Shown here piece after piece: positions 1-15,000 of a stretch of DNA of 64,000 nt. A model generated the notes under the pieces. It worked only from the letters and a program-made list of their open reading frames with translations, ran no database searches and was not told the DNA's origin. Source of the DNA: Thalassospira lucentensis (lineage in GTDB: Bacteria > Pseudomonadota > Alphaproteobacteria > Rhodospirillales > Thalassospiraceae); contig NZ_CP136684.1 of NCBI RefSeq assembly GCF_032921865.1, positions 1,098,501 through 1,162,500 on the forward strand, read 5' to 3'. The position numbers and the translations under genes are program-made. Positions within the stretch are counted from its first letter, which is position 1. Each line of letters begins with the position of its first letter.

Positions 1-3000
1 TGATGATGTCATCATGGGCAGAGCCGACAACGTTTTCGACCCAGTAGATGCCGTCATTCCCGGCACCACCCGTCGCGGTGTAATTGGCCAGATGAACATT
101 CACGCCCGATGCCGCGTCGTCATAGGTCACGGTATCGATGTCACCACCGCCATGAATGATGTCGTCGCCTTCACCACCACGAAGCGTATCGTTACCCTGC
201 CCGCCGATCAGCGTATCACTGCCTTCGGCACCATCAAGGACATCACGGCCATAACCACCATCAAGATAGTCGTCACCCGCGCCGCCATAAAGATTGTCGT
301 CGCCAAGTTCGCCATTGATGCGGTCATCGCCTTCGTTGGCCCAAAGCGTATCGTTGCCGCCGCCACCATTGATGGTGACATCGCCATAGGCAATCGTATC
401 GCTGGTCAGATCGACAACGTCGTTGCCTTCGCCCGCATTGATAACCTCGATCCCGTCAAGGCGCGCGCCGTCGGTGACGGTTTCTTCAACCACCGCATCA
501 AAGGTGATGGAACGCACGAAATAGTCGCTGCTGTCACCGCCCGATGAACCATCGGCGTAAGGTTCGCTTTCAAAGGCGAGGTAACGGAATTCAACCGGAT
601 TACCGAGACTGTCGGTGACACTGATCGTTGCCGTGCCAACACCGCCACTGGTGTAGCTGATCGTGCTTTCGTCAAGAACACCCGACGCAACCAGATTGCC
701 ATCGGCATCAAAGGCCTGCCACGAACCGACTTCACCGCCATGTTCGGCCGCAATCAGGTTGGAAACCTGAACCGTGGCATTGCGCGCATTGGCACCAAGA
801 TCGACGACAACGGCTTCGCTTTCGCCGGTATTGCCATTGTGGTTGATCTGGCTTCCGGCCGGTGAACCGCCGTTATTGCCGATACCGTTGCCATCAAAGG
901 TCACGGTGTCATCGGCCGCGGCAAGGTTCAGTTTGCCGTCTTCACCGACATAGGATGTGCCAAAATCAAAGGCGTAAAGATTTGCATCCGACCATGCGGC
1001 CTGCACCGCACCCGATGATGCCGAATCCGTCAGGCCAAATGTCCGGGTTTCGATCGTGCTACCCGTCGTCTGGCCATCGCCCAGTTTGCTGCCATCGAGG
1101 ATCAGCGCATCACTGCCACCGGTCAGGTTCAGGGTATCGGTACCGTCACCACCGATAAAGGTATCGTCCGAGATGTTCTTGCCACCGATATTGGCAAGCT
1201 CACCGGTGCCATCGACGCCCGGGCTGCCGGTATTTTCGGTGGTGTCACCGCTTGCGGCCGTGCCATCGGCTTCAAAGTTCAGGACATCGTCGCCGGATCC
1301 ACCGTCAAGGGTATCGTCACCCGAACCACCCGAAAGCGTGTCGGCACCATCGCCACCATTAAGTTCATCATTGCCGGTGCCACCGCCAAGCGTATCCGAA
1401 CCGGCGCCACCATCGACAGTGTCATCGCCCGAACCACCCGTCAGGGTATCGTTGCCCGCACCACCATCAATCGTATCGTTACCGGCACCGCCATCGACAA
1501 TATCGTCACCGGCAAGCGCATCAATGACGTCATCGCCATCGCCACCGGTCAGGCTGTCGTCATAAGGTGTCCCGCCATCGGTCACACCGGTGAAATCATC
1601 GGCTGAAAGATCAAGCGGATTGACACCCTGCAGCGTTATCGTGCCACCGGACGGCAGATTGATCACCGCATCACCAAGCGAATTGCCGGTGATCAGATCA
1701 CGAAGCTGGGTCCAGGTTTCAATGCCCGTGCCATCAAGGGTCAGTTTGTCGGTCCCGACTGCGAAGTCGGTGACAACATCATCATCGGTGCCGTCGGCAA
1801 AGACAAAGCTGTCATTGCCAGCCCCGCCCGAAAGCGTATCGTCGCCAGCCCCGCCATCAAGGGTGTCGTTACCCGCCCCTGCGGCCATGACGTTATTGGC
1901 GTCCGATCCGGTCAGTTCATCATCGCCCGAACCGGTTGTGACATTTTCAAAGTTCGAAATGCTGTCCGAACCGGTTTCTGCCGATTGCGCCGAACCTGCT
2001 GCCAGATTGACCGTGGCACCACTGGTTGCGTTGCGCATGTCGATGGTGTCATTACCCTGGCCACCATCAAGACTGTCATCACCGGAACCCGCGATAACCG
2101 TGTCATCGCCGGTACCGGCATCAACATAGTCACTGCCCGCACCATCGGATACGACATCGTTGCCATCACCGGCCACGATCCGGTCATTGCCATCGGCACC
2201 GTCAATCGTATCGTTTCCGGCACCGGACGATATTGTGTCATCGGTAGAGCTTCCGGAAATCGTATCGTCACCAGCCCCCGTAACGACCTGTTCGAAGCCC
2301 GAAATACTGTCAGACCCGGTTTCCGTGCTGCTTGCCGTGCCATTTTCAAGATCAATGACGGCACCGCCATCGGCATTGGTCAGATCAAGCGTATCGGTGC
2401 CATCGCCACCGGCAAGGGTATCGTTACCGGCATCACCGATAATTGTATCGTCACCCGCACCGGCATCGACCGTATCATTACCGTCACCCGACGAAATCAC
2501 ATCGTTGCCGTCACCCGCGGCAATCACATCATCGCCGGAACCAGCGGCGATATCGTCATCACCCGCCCCGGCATCAATCACGTCACTGCCGGCACCCGTA
2601 TTGATATGGTCATTGCCATCACCCGCAAGGACGCTGTCATCCCCGGCACTGGTCCAGATGGTATCGTGGCCCGCACCGCCATCAACCGTGACATCGCCAT
2701 AGGAATGAACCTGGCTGGTCAGATCGACAACGTCATCACCGTCGCCGGTTTCAATGATTTCAACGCCACTGATTGACGGATTGGCGGAACCATTTTCATG
2801 ATCGCGATCCAGAATGATCGCATCACCACCCGACGTGCCCACCAGCGTATCGATGCCGTCACCGCCATCATACTGATCATCACTGATACCAAGACCGTCA
2901 AGATCGGCAATTTCGCCGGTGCCATCGACACCCGGGCTACCCGCATGATCGGTGGTATCACCCGACTGGCCCGCGCGATCCGCGCCAAATTCCAGAACGT

Positions 3001-6000
3001 CATCACCCGCACCACCGGAAAGCGTATCCGTGCCAGGCCCGCCGATCAGGGTGTCGTTGCCATCACCACCGTCGAGCGTGTCATCACCTTCGCCGCCATC
3101 AACCGTATCGTCGCCGGCACCACCACCAACAGTGTCGTTACCCGCGCCGCCACCGACGGAATCATTACCATCACCACCATCGACCGTGTCATTGCCATCG
3201 CCACCGTCGACCGTATCGTTACCGGCACCACCGCCAACACTATCGTCGCCCGATCCGCCACCAACGGAATCATCACCGTCGCCGCCATCGACCGAGTCAT
3301 TACCTTCGCCACCGTCGACCGTGTCGTTACCGGCACCGCCGCCAACGCTATCGTCGCCCGTGCCGGCACCAACGGAATCATCGCCGTCACCGCCATCGAC
3401 CGTGTCATTACCGTCGCCACCGTCGACCGTGTCGTTGCCATCACCGGCACCAACCGTATCGTCACCGCTGCCACCGCCAAGTGTGTCATCACCCGGCGTT
3501 CCGACATTTTCGATTCCGGCAAAGTGATCCGGTGTCAGGTCGCCAACAGCAACACCCGAAAGCGTTACCGTGCCGCCGGACGGCAACGTGATCACCGCAC
3601 CATCCGGTCCATCGGACAGAAGCGGCTGCAATTCGGTCCAGCTTGAAACACCGATATCGGGCAGGGAAATCACGTCGCTGGCGATGTCAAAGTCGCTGAC
3701 CAGATCGGCGTCGCTGCCATCTTCAAAGACAAAGACATCCGCGCCATCGCCACCGCTCAGGGTGTCGTTGCCGTCACCTGCGGCCAGGGTGTCATTCCCC
3801 GCACCGCCCGAAAGGACGTCGTCGCCAGCGCCACCATCGATCACGTCATCACCGGCACCACCGTCAATCGTGTTGGCCGCGTCACTGCCGGTAATGGTAT
3901 CGGCGTCTGCCGAACCCGTGACATTTTCGAAATTGGCAATCGTATCGGAACCTGTCTGTGCGCCGTTCGCGGTTCCGGTGGCAAGATCAACCGTTACCCC
4001 GCCACTGGTGCCCGACAGGTCAAGCGTATCAATGCCGTCGCCACCATCAAGATGGTCGTTACCGGCATCAATCGAAACCGTATCGTTGCCCGCACCGGCA
4101 TCAATCGTATTGTCTGCGGCATTACCGATGATGGTATCATCACCATCCGTCGCGATCACATTTTCAAAGCCGGTAATGCTGTCCGAACCGGTGGCATCGC
4201 TGCCTGCCGTGCCATTGGCCAGATCAATTGTCGCGCCATTGGCCGCAGACATATCAAGCGTATCGGAACCGTCCCCACCCGAAAGCGTATCATCGCCGAT
4301 ACCGGCCATGATGGTGTCGTCGCCAGCACCGCCCGCGATGATGTCATTCCCGGTTCCGCCATCGATGATGTCGTTATCAGCACCCCCATCGATATTATCG
4401 GCACCCGCACCACCCAGAATATTGTCAGAACCGGCACCCCCAAGGATGACGTCATCACCGTCATTGGCCCACAGGGTATCGTCACCGGCACCGCCATCAA
4501 TCGTGACGTCACCATAGGAATGCGCTTCACTGGTCAGGTCGACAACATCGTTACCCGCACCGGCATTGATGCTTTCAATATCCACAATCGACGGGTTGGT
4601 GGCACCGCCACCGGCGTGATCGCGATCCAGGATGATGGCATCATCACCGTCGCCTGCCTGCAGGGTATCGTTGCCTTCGCCGCCGACAAAACTGTCATCA
4701 GACAGATTTTTACCACTGATATCGGCAACGTCACCGGTGCCATCCGTCGTCGGACTGCCGACATGGTCGGTGGTTTCGCCCGACGCCGCGACATGATCCC
4801 CATCGAAGGCCAGGACATCGTCACCGGCACCACCGTCAACCAGATCCGCCCCGGCGCCACCGGCAAAGGTATCGTTCCCCGCACCGCCCGAAAGGGTATC
4901 ATCACCGGCACCACCCGAAAGGATGTTATCGCCATCCGACCCCAGAAGGGTATCGTTGCCCGAACCACCGGTCGCCCCTTCGATATCGATCAGCGTATCG
5001 TTGCCGTCGGCGGTCGTGCCGGTACCCGCGGCCAGATCGACCACAACCGGATCGGTCCGATCCGAATAATCGGCGATATCGGTGCCATCGCCACCGACAA
5101 GGGTATCATTGCCGGTACCCGCCTGCAGGGTATCGTTACCCGCCCCGCCCAGAATGGTGTCATCGCCACCACCACCGGCCAGCACATCGTCACCGGCACC
5201 GCCTTCGATCACGTTGCTGGCATCATCGCCCGAAATGGTATCGGCATGATCAGACCCGATCACGGTTTCAAAACCGTCAATCACATCATTTCCGGCACCA
5301 CCGGTTGCGGTACCATTGGCAAGGTCAACGGAAACGCCTTCTTCGGCCCCTTCGTAGGACAGCGTATCATCACCTTCGCCGCCAATCAGGGTATCGTCGC
5401 CGTCATTGCCATAAACGGTATCGTTGCCTTCGCCGCCATCCAGGATATTGGCGTTTTCATCGCCAATCAGGATATCGTCGCCATCCCCGCCGGTGACATT
5501 TTCGATGCTATCAAGGGTATCGTTTCCGGCTGCGCCAGTTGCGCTACCTGTGCTCAGGTCAACGGTGACACCTTCGGATGTATCGGAATAATCGGCGGTA
5601 TCGTTGCCGTCCCCACCATTCAGTTCGTCATCACCAGCACCACCGATCAAGGTATCGTTGCCCGCATCGCCATTGATGACATCGTCACCGGCACCGCCAT
5701 CAACAATATCGTCACCGTCCAGCGCATTGATTTCATCACCAAGCTGGCTGCCCTGCAGGACGTCGTCGAATTCAGTACCTTCGATGGTGACATAGCCAAA
5801 GAAGTTATCCGGCCCAAGATCATCGACCGAAACACCTTCAAGCGTGATGCTTTCACCCGGGCCGAGCGAGATAACCGCATTGCCGTTGGCGTCATCGAAC
5901 ATGCGATCGGCAAGATCGCTATAATCCTCAATCCCGTAGGATGACAGATCAATCACATCTTCGTTGACGTCAAAATCGGTAACCGTATCGCTGCCGCCAC

Positions 6001-9000
6001 CCGGGGTAACAACAATCATGTCTTCGCCGTCGCCGGTGATAATGACGTCGTCACCATCCCCGCCAAACAGCGTATCATTGCCCGATCCACCATCCAGGGT
6101 ATTGACCCCGTCCGCCCCGATCAGGGTATCCGCGAAATCGGTACCAATGACCCGTTCAACGTTGCGAACGATATCATTTCCGCCCGAACCCGATGCATAC
6201 TGGTTGACCAGATCAACGACAACCGGGCCTTCGACATTGGAATAATCGGCCGTGTCGATACCGTCGCCACCATCAATGATGTCGTCACCGGTATCACCAT
6301 AAATCCAGTCGTCGCCGGTCCCGGCCTGAATGATGTCGTCACCCGTGCCACCCGACAGGGTGTCGTTATCCGCCCCACCATCCAGCACGTCGTTGCCGGT
6401 ACCACCGGAAAGGGTATCCGATCCCGCACCGCCGGTAATTTCGTCATCACCGCTTCCGGCATCAACAACGTCATCCCCCGAACCGACATTGATCACGTCG
6501 TTCCCGGCACCGGCCGTTACGGTGTTATCAGCAGCATTGCCATTGATTGTGTCGTTGAAGTCCGAACCGACAACATTTTCGATATTGGCAAGCGTGTCGT
6601 TGCCCTGACCGATGGCTGTGCCTGTGGTCAGGTTGACATTCATCGCCCCGGTTGCGGCACTGTAATCCACAGTGTCAGAATCCGCACCACCGTCGAGCAC
6701 ATCATTGCCCTCGCCACCGACAAGCATGTCATCGCCAGCCAGCCCCGAAAGGGTATTGTTGCCGTCGGTTCCGATCAGGGTGTCTGCAAACAGCGTTCCG
6801 GTAAGATTTTCGATGCCATCAACAACATCATTACCATCCCCACCGGTTACGGTACCGGCCGTCAGATCGCCAACAATTCCGGCGCTTTCGGTCGAATAAT
6901 CGACCGTATCCGTGCCAGCACCACCAATCAGTGTATCCGATCCGGAATTACCAACCAGGGTATCATCACCAGCATCACCAGACAGGATATCGTCACCCGA
7001 TCCACCGATCAGGCGATCATTGCCATCACCACCCAAAACGGTGTCATCCCCGCCCAGGGCGTTGATAATATCGCCACCGTTTCCGCCAACCATTTCGTCG
7101 GCATTTTCCGTGCCAAGACGAACGTCGACACCGATGAAGTTTGCCGCAGTCAGGCTGCCTGCCTGAATATTATTCAGCGTGATCGTATCGCCGCTATCAA
7201 GCGTGATGACCAGATTACCATCGTCATCTTCACTGAACTGGGATTTCAGGGCATCGAAACCGGCGATATTGAAATCGGTAAGATCAATAACATCAACGGT
7301 CGGGTTGAAATCGGTGATCGTGTCGTTGCCATCCCCAGGACGGAAGACAACCTGATCAGCACCCGTACCAAGCGTCAAAATATCGTTGCCAACCCCGGCG
7401 TCAAAGGTATCGTCGCCAGCACCACCAAGGAAGATGTCCGTGCCTTCGCCACCAACGAAGGTATCGCTGAATCCTGAACCTTCGATGATTTCGATGCCGT
7501 CAAGCGTATCCGTTCCGGTGCCCGTCCCGCTGACGGTATTGTTCATGGTATCAATAACCAGCCCGCCGGTCGCATCCGAATAGGTTGCCGTATCAAGACC
7601 TTCGCCACCGATCAGGACATCATCCCCGGCACCTGCACGCAGGATATCGTCGCCAGCACCACCATCAAGAATATCGGCACCACCACCACCAGAAATGACG
7701 TCATTTCCTTCGCCACCGGTCACATGGTCATCGCCTGCGCCTGCGGTGATCGTATCTGCACCAACCCCGCCATCGACCGTATCGTTACCCGTGCCGCTAT
7801 CGATGACATCATTGCCTTCGCCGCCAAGGACAACGTCATCGCCCTCGCCAGTGGCAATCGTATCGATACCGGTACCACCGTCGACCGTATCGTTGCCGTC
7901 ACCGGTATTTATGAAATCATTGCCAGCACCACCGGTCACAAAGTCGTTGCCGGAACCCGCGGAAATTATATCGTTGCCTTCGCCGCCGTCGACGGTGTCA
8001 TTTCCGGCACCGGTATCAATGACATCGCTTCCGGCACCACCGGAAACATAATCTTCGCCGCTGCCGGTCGACAGGGTGTCCGAACCGTCCGCGCCGATAA
8101 CCGTGTTATCGCCATTTCCGGCATTGATAACGTTTGCCTCATCTGTGGCGGTGATAACGTCATTACCGTCACCGGTAACAAGGTTTTCAATATTGCTGAA
8201 GATGTCGGTTACTGTGCCGTCTGTTGCCGTACCTGCGGTAAAATCAACGGTCAGATCACCTGAAACGTCTGACAGATCAAGGGTATCGGAACCTTCGCCA
8301 CCATCAATGGTGTCTGCGCCGCCGCCCCCGCGAATAACATCATTCCCGGCGCCGCCCAACAGAACGTCATCACCATCACGGCCATCAAGGGTATCGTTAC
8401 CCGCACCACCATCAAGGGTGTTACGACCTGCATCGCCTTTCAGGATATCGTCGAAACGCGAACCGGCAATATTTTCAAAATTGGCAACCTTATCGCCTTC
8501 AGAACCACCGACGACACCGGTTTGCAGATCAACCGAAACACCACCAGAAGCGCTATTATAGGAAACGGTATCCTCGCCGTCCCCACCATCAAGCGTATCG
8601 TTGCCTGCACCGCCATCAATCAGGTCATTGCCCGCACCACCGCTGATGATATCGCTTCCGACACCACCCGATATGATGTCATTACCAGCCCCTGCCGAGA
8701 TGGTATCAGCATTGGCGCTGCCGGCGATGGTATCGTCAAAATTCGTTGCAACAATTTGCTCGATATCGCTCAGGGTATCGGTGCCGGTATCCGCCCCGGT
8801 CGCGATATTGTTTTCGAGGCTGATATTCATCCCCGACTGGGCATTGCTGAAATCGATGATGTCCGAACCGGCACCACCGATATAGGTATCATCACCTGCT
8901 TCGCCGACGAATGTATCGTTGCCTGCACCGCCATCCAGCACATCATTGCCCGAACCACCGGATAGCGTATCGTTCCCCGCACCGCCCGATAGCACGTTAT

Positions 9001-12000
9001 TGGCGTTATCACCGATAAGGGTATCGTCAAAATCGGTGCCTGTGACATTTTCAAAGCCGGAAATGTCGTCTGTGCCATCAGCACCGGTTGCAACACCGGT
9101 TACCAGATTGACCACCTGCCCGCCGGACGCCTTGGAATAATCCAGAGTATCGATACCGGCACCACCGCGCAGCGTATCATCCCCGGTTCCACCCGAAACC
9201 GTATCGTCGCCCCCGCCCGCATTAATGATGTCGTTACCCGCACCACCAGCCAGACTGTTTGCACCCGACGTGCCGGTCAGGGTGTCATCAAATGCGCTAC
9301 CGGTTGCATCTTCGATCCCCGAAAGCGTATCGGTGCCGTCAACCTTGGTAACTGTGCCACCTTGGAGATCGACATTAACCGCGCCTTCGCTTGCACTGTA
9401 ATCAACGCCGTCGGTACCGCTTCCACCTGAAATCACATCATTGCCGGCACTGGCATTGAAAACATCATTGCCAGCACCACCGATCAGCGTGTTATCGCCA
9501 CTGCTGCCGGTAATGGTGTCGTTAAGGTTTGAACCGACAACGTTTTCGACATTCAGCACCTGATCGCCGTTCTCGGCATTGGTTTCACCGGTTTCAAGAT
9601 CAATGGTGATCCCGTTCAGATTGTTGCTGTAGTCAACAGTATCGTTGCCCTCACCCCCATCGATGAAATCTGCACCGGCTCCGCCGGAAATGGTGTCGTT
9701 GCCACGGCCCCCCAGCAATGTGTCATCGCCGCCGCCGCCAGCAATAATATCGTTGCCATCTTCACCCGACAGGGTATTCGCGGCCTCGTTACCGACAAGG
9801 GTATCGGCAAACTGCGTGGCGATAATATTTTCGATGCCCGTGACTTTGTCCTGCCCAAGGCCGGAAACATCACCTGTCGACAGGTTTGCCGAAATGCCGC
9901 CGGTTGCGGCACCATAATCAACCGTATCAACCCCGTCCCCGCCAATCAGGGTGTCATTGCCCTGTGTTGCGGTGAATAGGTCATCGCCGGCCCCGCCATT
10001 CAGGACGTTCGCACCGGCATCACCCTTAAGGGTGTCATCGAATTCGGACCCGGTGACATTTTCAATATCGATCAGTTTGTCCTGACCCTCAGCACCGGTC
10101 GCACTAAGAGCAGACAAATCAACATTCACGCCACCATCGGCATTTTGATAACTGACCGTATCGTTACCCGCGCCACCAAACAGTGTGTCATCGCCGCCAA
10201 GCCCGACGAGCAGGTCATCACCGGCACCTCCGGCAAGAATGTTTCCTTCGTCATTCCCGGTCAGGACGTCATTTCCGGCACCGCCGATGACATTTTCAAT
10301 GTTGAGCAGCGTGTCATTCTCACCCCCGCCCGAGGCCGTACCGCCTTCAAGGCTGACCTGCATATCAGCGGTTTTATCACTGTAATCGGCGGTATCATTG
10401 CCCGCACCACCATCCAGCGTATCGTCCCCGACACCCCCATCAAGCAGGTCATTCCCGGCACCGCCAAGCAGAACATCGTTCCCGGCCAAGCCATCCAGCG
10501 TATCGTTGCCATCCAGCCCCGATAACGTATCCGCGCCATCGGTACCTGTCAGAATGTCATCGCCAGACGTTCCAGCGATGTCACGGATACCGATGAAATT
10601 GTTCGCGGAAATCTGGTCCAGGCTGACGCCTTTAAGAACCATGCTGGTGTCGTCGCCGAAATCAACAACCAGATCACCATCCGCATTGACCGACATGCGG
10701 TTGTAAAGTTCGTCATAGGTATCGATCGCAAGTTCGGAAATATCGATCTGATCGGCATTCACATCGAAATCGGTAACGGTGTCGCGACCGTCACCCGCAG
10801 ACAATTTGTAGATATCCGAGCCGCCACCACCGCTAAGCGTATCGTCACCCGCGCCACCACGAATGACATCATTGCCGGTTCCAGCCGAAATAACGTTTAC
10901 GCCGTCATTGCCGATGATCGTATCAGAACCGGCTGAACCGATAACATTCTCGACGTTCGAAATGGTATCGGTTCCAGCTTCACTGACAGCCGTTCCCGCA
11001 CCGAGATCGACCGTCACGGCATCCGAACCAACGAAGCTGATCGTATCCGTACCGGTACCACCATCGATGACATCGTCGCCATCGCCACCAGACAAAAGAT
11101 CGTCGCCTGCACCACCGGAAACGGTATCGTTTCCTGAACCGCCCGCGATTGTATTGTTGGCAGAATCACCTGCAAGGATGTCGTCGAAATCCGAACCCGA
11201 TACGTTCTCGATTTCCGAAAGCGTATCATTGCCAGCCGCACCAGATGCGGTTCCGGATGTCAGATCAACACTAACAGCCCCTTCCGCGTCCGAATAATCA
11301 GCCAGGTCCTGACCGGCACCACCAACCAGCTGGTCATCCCCAAGACCACCGTTGAGGATGTCGTTGCCAGTACCACCAAGGATCTGATCATTCCCGGCAC
11401 CGCCGCTCAGATCATCATTGCCAGCATCACCTTCAATACGGTCATCACCAGCACCACCATCAATGCTGTCATTGCCGCCCAACCCTCTAAGGGTGTTGTT
11501 TTGGGCGTCACCGATGATCGTGTCGCTAAAGTTGGAACCGGTAACATCTTCGATGTCGACCAGTGTGTCACTGTTAACGTTAGAGGTAAAACCGCTGCCA
11601 GTATTCAGATCAACAGTGACAGCAGATTCTGCTGAATAGTCGACCGTGTCCTGACCATCGCCACCATCGAGTGTATCGTTGCCAAGCCCGCCCGAAAGCG
11701 TATCGTTTCCAGAACCGCCATAAACGGTATCCACCCCGGCCCCGCCCTGGATGGTATCATTGCCACCGAGGCCATCTATGACTTCATCAAAGCCTGTACC
11801 AACCAGAACATCGTCACCTTCGGTCGCGCCAAGGCTCTCGATGCCAACAAAGTTATCAGCAGCAAGCTGATCCGGTGAAACACCCGTCAGGGTCAATGTC
11901 TGGTCATTGATGGAAATGACCGCATCGCCATTGGCATTGGTTTCGATCAGACTTTTCAGTGCTTCCCAGTTCGGAAGGCCAAAACTGCGCAGATCAATAC

Positions 12001-15000
12001 GATCTTCAGCAATATCAAAATCGGCAATTTTATCTTCGCCGGAGGAGCCGTTGAAAATAAAGGTGTCCGCCCCGGCGCCACCAGCAAGATGGTCGTTACC
12101 GGCACCGCCATTGATCAGATCATTGCCGGCACCGCCAGAAATAGTGTTCGTCCCATCCGACCCGGTCAGGACGTCGTCAAAATCCGATCCAGCAGCATTC
12201 TCGATTTCCTCGAGAATATCGGTACCCGCGCTACCAGTTGCGGAACCCGAACCCAAATTAACCTGAACACTGCCTTCTGCACTGGCATAATCGACGGTAT
12301 CGGAACCATCGCCACCGACGAGCGAATCATTCCCTGCGCCACCGATCAGCGTATCGTTGCCCGCTCCGCCAAGAAGCAGGTCATCACCATCACGACCATC
12401 AAGGATGTCGCTTCCGGCACCGCCAGAAAGCACGTTGTTCTGGTTATCCCCGGAAAGCGTATCGTTGTGGGACGATCCGGAAACATTTTCGAAATTGGCA
12501 AGCGTATCGGTGCCCTGACCTGTTGCCGAACTTGCAGCAAGATCAACATTCACGCCCGTGGCAGAATCCTGGAACGAAACAGTGTCAGTACCTTCGCCAC
12601 CGTCTAGCGCATCAGAACCGGTCCCGCCAACGATCACATCGTTACCAAGCCCACCATCAATGCTGTCATCACCGGCCTCGCCGGTTATAAAGTCGTTCCC
12701 TTCGCCACCATCGATGACGTCATTACCGACGCCGCCCGAAATGGTATCATTCCCCGTACCGCCATCGATGACGTCATTGCCAACGTCGCCCGAAATGACA
12801 TCATTCCCCGCACCACCCGCGATCGTGTCATTACCGGCATTGCCCGAAATACTATCGTTACCAGCCTTGCCATCAATCACATCACTACGGCTGGTACCAA
12901 CAAGGGTGTCGGCATTTTCCGTACCGTCCAGCGAACGAATACCTTCAAAATTCCTGAAGGTCAGGCTGTCCGGATCGACGCCCTGCAGGGTGACAACGGA
13001 ATCACCAATCGTGATGGTCGCGTTTCCATCACCATCCACACCGATGAAGTCTGCAATGTCCGAAAACAGCTCTAGACCATCGATGCCCTGAATGTCGATG
13101 ATGTCATTTTCAGGATCGAAATCCGTGATCAGGTCGTTGTCGCTATCGGCCGAAATGACAAAGGTATCCGAACCGGCACCACCTGAAAGGGTATCTGCAC
13201 CAGCCCGACCATCAATCGTATCGTTACCGGCACCGCCCTTAAGGATATCGGAACCCGAACTGCCGAGCATGCGATCATTGCCGGTCGATCCTTCGACCTG
13301 TTCGAATCCGTTAATCTGATCGACAAAATCGCTGCCGGTAGCAGTTCCGGCTTCAAGGTCGACAGTTACACCGCCAATCGGGTTACCCGCAGCGTCGCTG
13401 TAGCTCAGGGTATCAAAACCTTCACCGCCCGACAGCGTATCCGAACCCGCACCACCAAATACGGTATCGTTACCGGCACCAGTATCAATCACGTTCTGCC
13501 CGGCAGTTCCGCGGACAATATCGTTACCGTCACCGGTTGAGACATTTTCGATATCGATCAGCGTATCATTGCCATCGCCCGATGCAGTTCCGGCATCAAG
13601 ATTGACGTCCATGGCCGCGTCAACGTCACTGTAATCGGCGGTATCGATGCCAACACCACCGTCAAGTGTATCGTCGCCGCCGCCACCAGCAATAATATCG
13701 TCACCGGCAAGGCCGGTCAGGATATTATTGCCGTCATCGCCGGAAATGATGTCGGAAGTTGCCGAACCACGAACATTTTCGAAGTTGGTAATGGTCGACG
13801 TACCGGAATTGGTCTGGATGGTACCTGCCGCAAGATCGACAACCGCACCGGTTTCACCGCCAAGCGCAATCGTATCGGTACCTTCACCGCCATCAAGGGT
13901 ATCATCCCCGCCGCCACCGGCGACAACGTCGTCACCCGCCCCGGCCGAAATGATGTTATTCGCACCATCGCCGACCAGAATATCATTGCCCGCACCGCTG
14001 ACAATATTTTCGACGCTGCTCACCGTGTCGACTTCGCCACTGGTGTTATCGGTGACGGTTCCCGAAACCAGATTAACCGTCTGCGCACCATCGCGCGCAC
14101 TCAGATCCAGCGTATCGTTGCCCGCACCGCCGATATAGGTGTCATTGCCTGCCTCGGCGACAAAGGTATCGTCACCGGCACCGCCATCAAGTGTATCGTT
14201 GCCATCGCGACCGGTGATGGTGTCGTTGCCTGCCCCGCCCTGGAGCACGTTAACACCGCTGTCACCCGAAATCGTATCGTCGTAATTCGATCCGATAACG
14301 TTTTCGATACGGTCAAGAACATCATTGCCATCGGCACCGGTTGCACTACCGGCGGCAAGGTCGACATTCACCGAACCATTGGCACCGGAATAATCAACCG
14401 TATCAATACCTTCCTGACCGCGCAGGGTATCGTTGCCCAAACCGCCCGAAAGCGTGTCATTGCCATAACCGCCCGAAATGACATCGTCACCGGCACCACC
14501 GCCGAGGATATCGTTCCCGTCAAAGCCATACAGCGCATCATCGCCGTCAGTACCTTCGGCAACGTCGTCGCCATCGCTTTCAAAGATACGGCCAAACCCG
14601 CGGAAATTATCCGCAACAAGACTGTCCGAACTGACCCCTTCAAGGGTCAGAACACCCTGCTCGCCAAAATCGATAACGGTATTGCCGTTGCCATCGTCGC
14701 TCATCATCGCTTGCAGGGTCGCGAAATCGGTCACGCCCAGCTTCGAAAGATCGACAGTATCTTCGGCAATATTGAAATCGGTGACCGTATCGCTGCCGAA
14801 ATTCTCGGTCAGTTCGATGTCATCCTTGCCCGAACCGGTCGTCAGCGTATCGTCACCCGCACCACCGGTCAGGGTATCGATGCCATCCCCGCCAATCAGC
14901 ACGTTATTACCGTCATCACCGGTAATATGATCATCGAAGTCCGAACCGATGACGTCTTCAACCATCTGCAGGACATCATTGCCTGCCCCACCGGTTGCCG

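Noticed and set aside
4052-5944. A 630-codon open frame on the plus strand within the RTX gene, and similar ones (for example 14711-16201)
   Set aside because: They are codon-aligned antisense images of the RTX repeats, where GGT/GAC/ACC-type codons rarely give antisense stops. They are low-complexity and lack ribosome sites.
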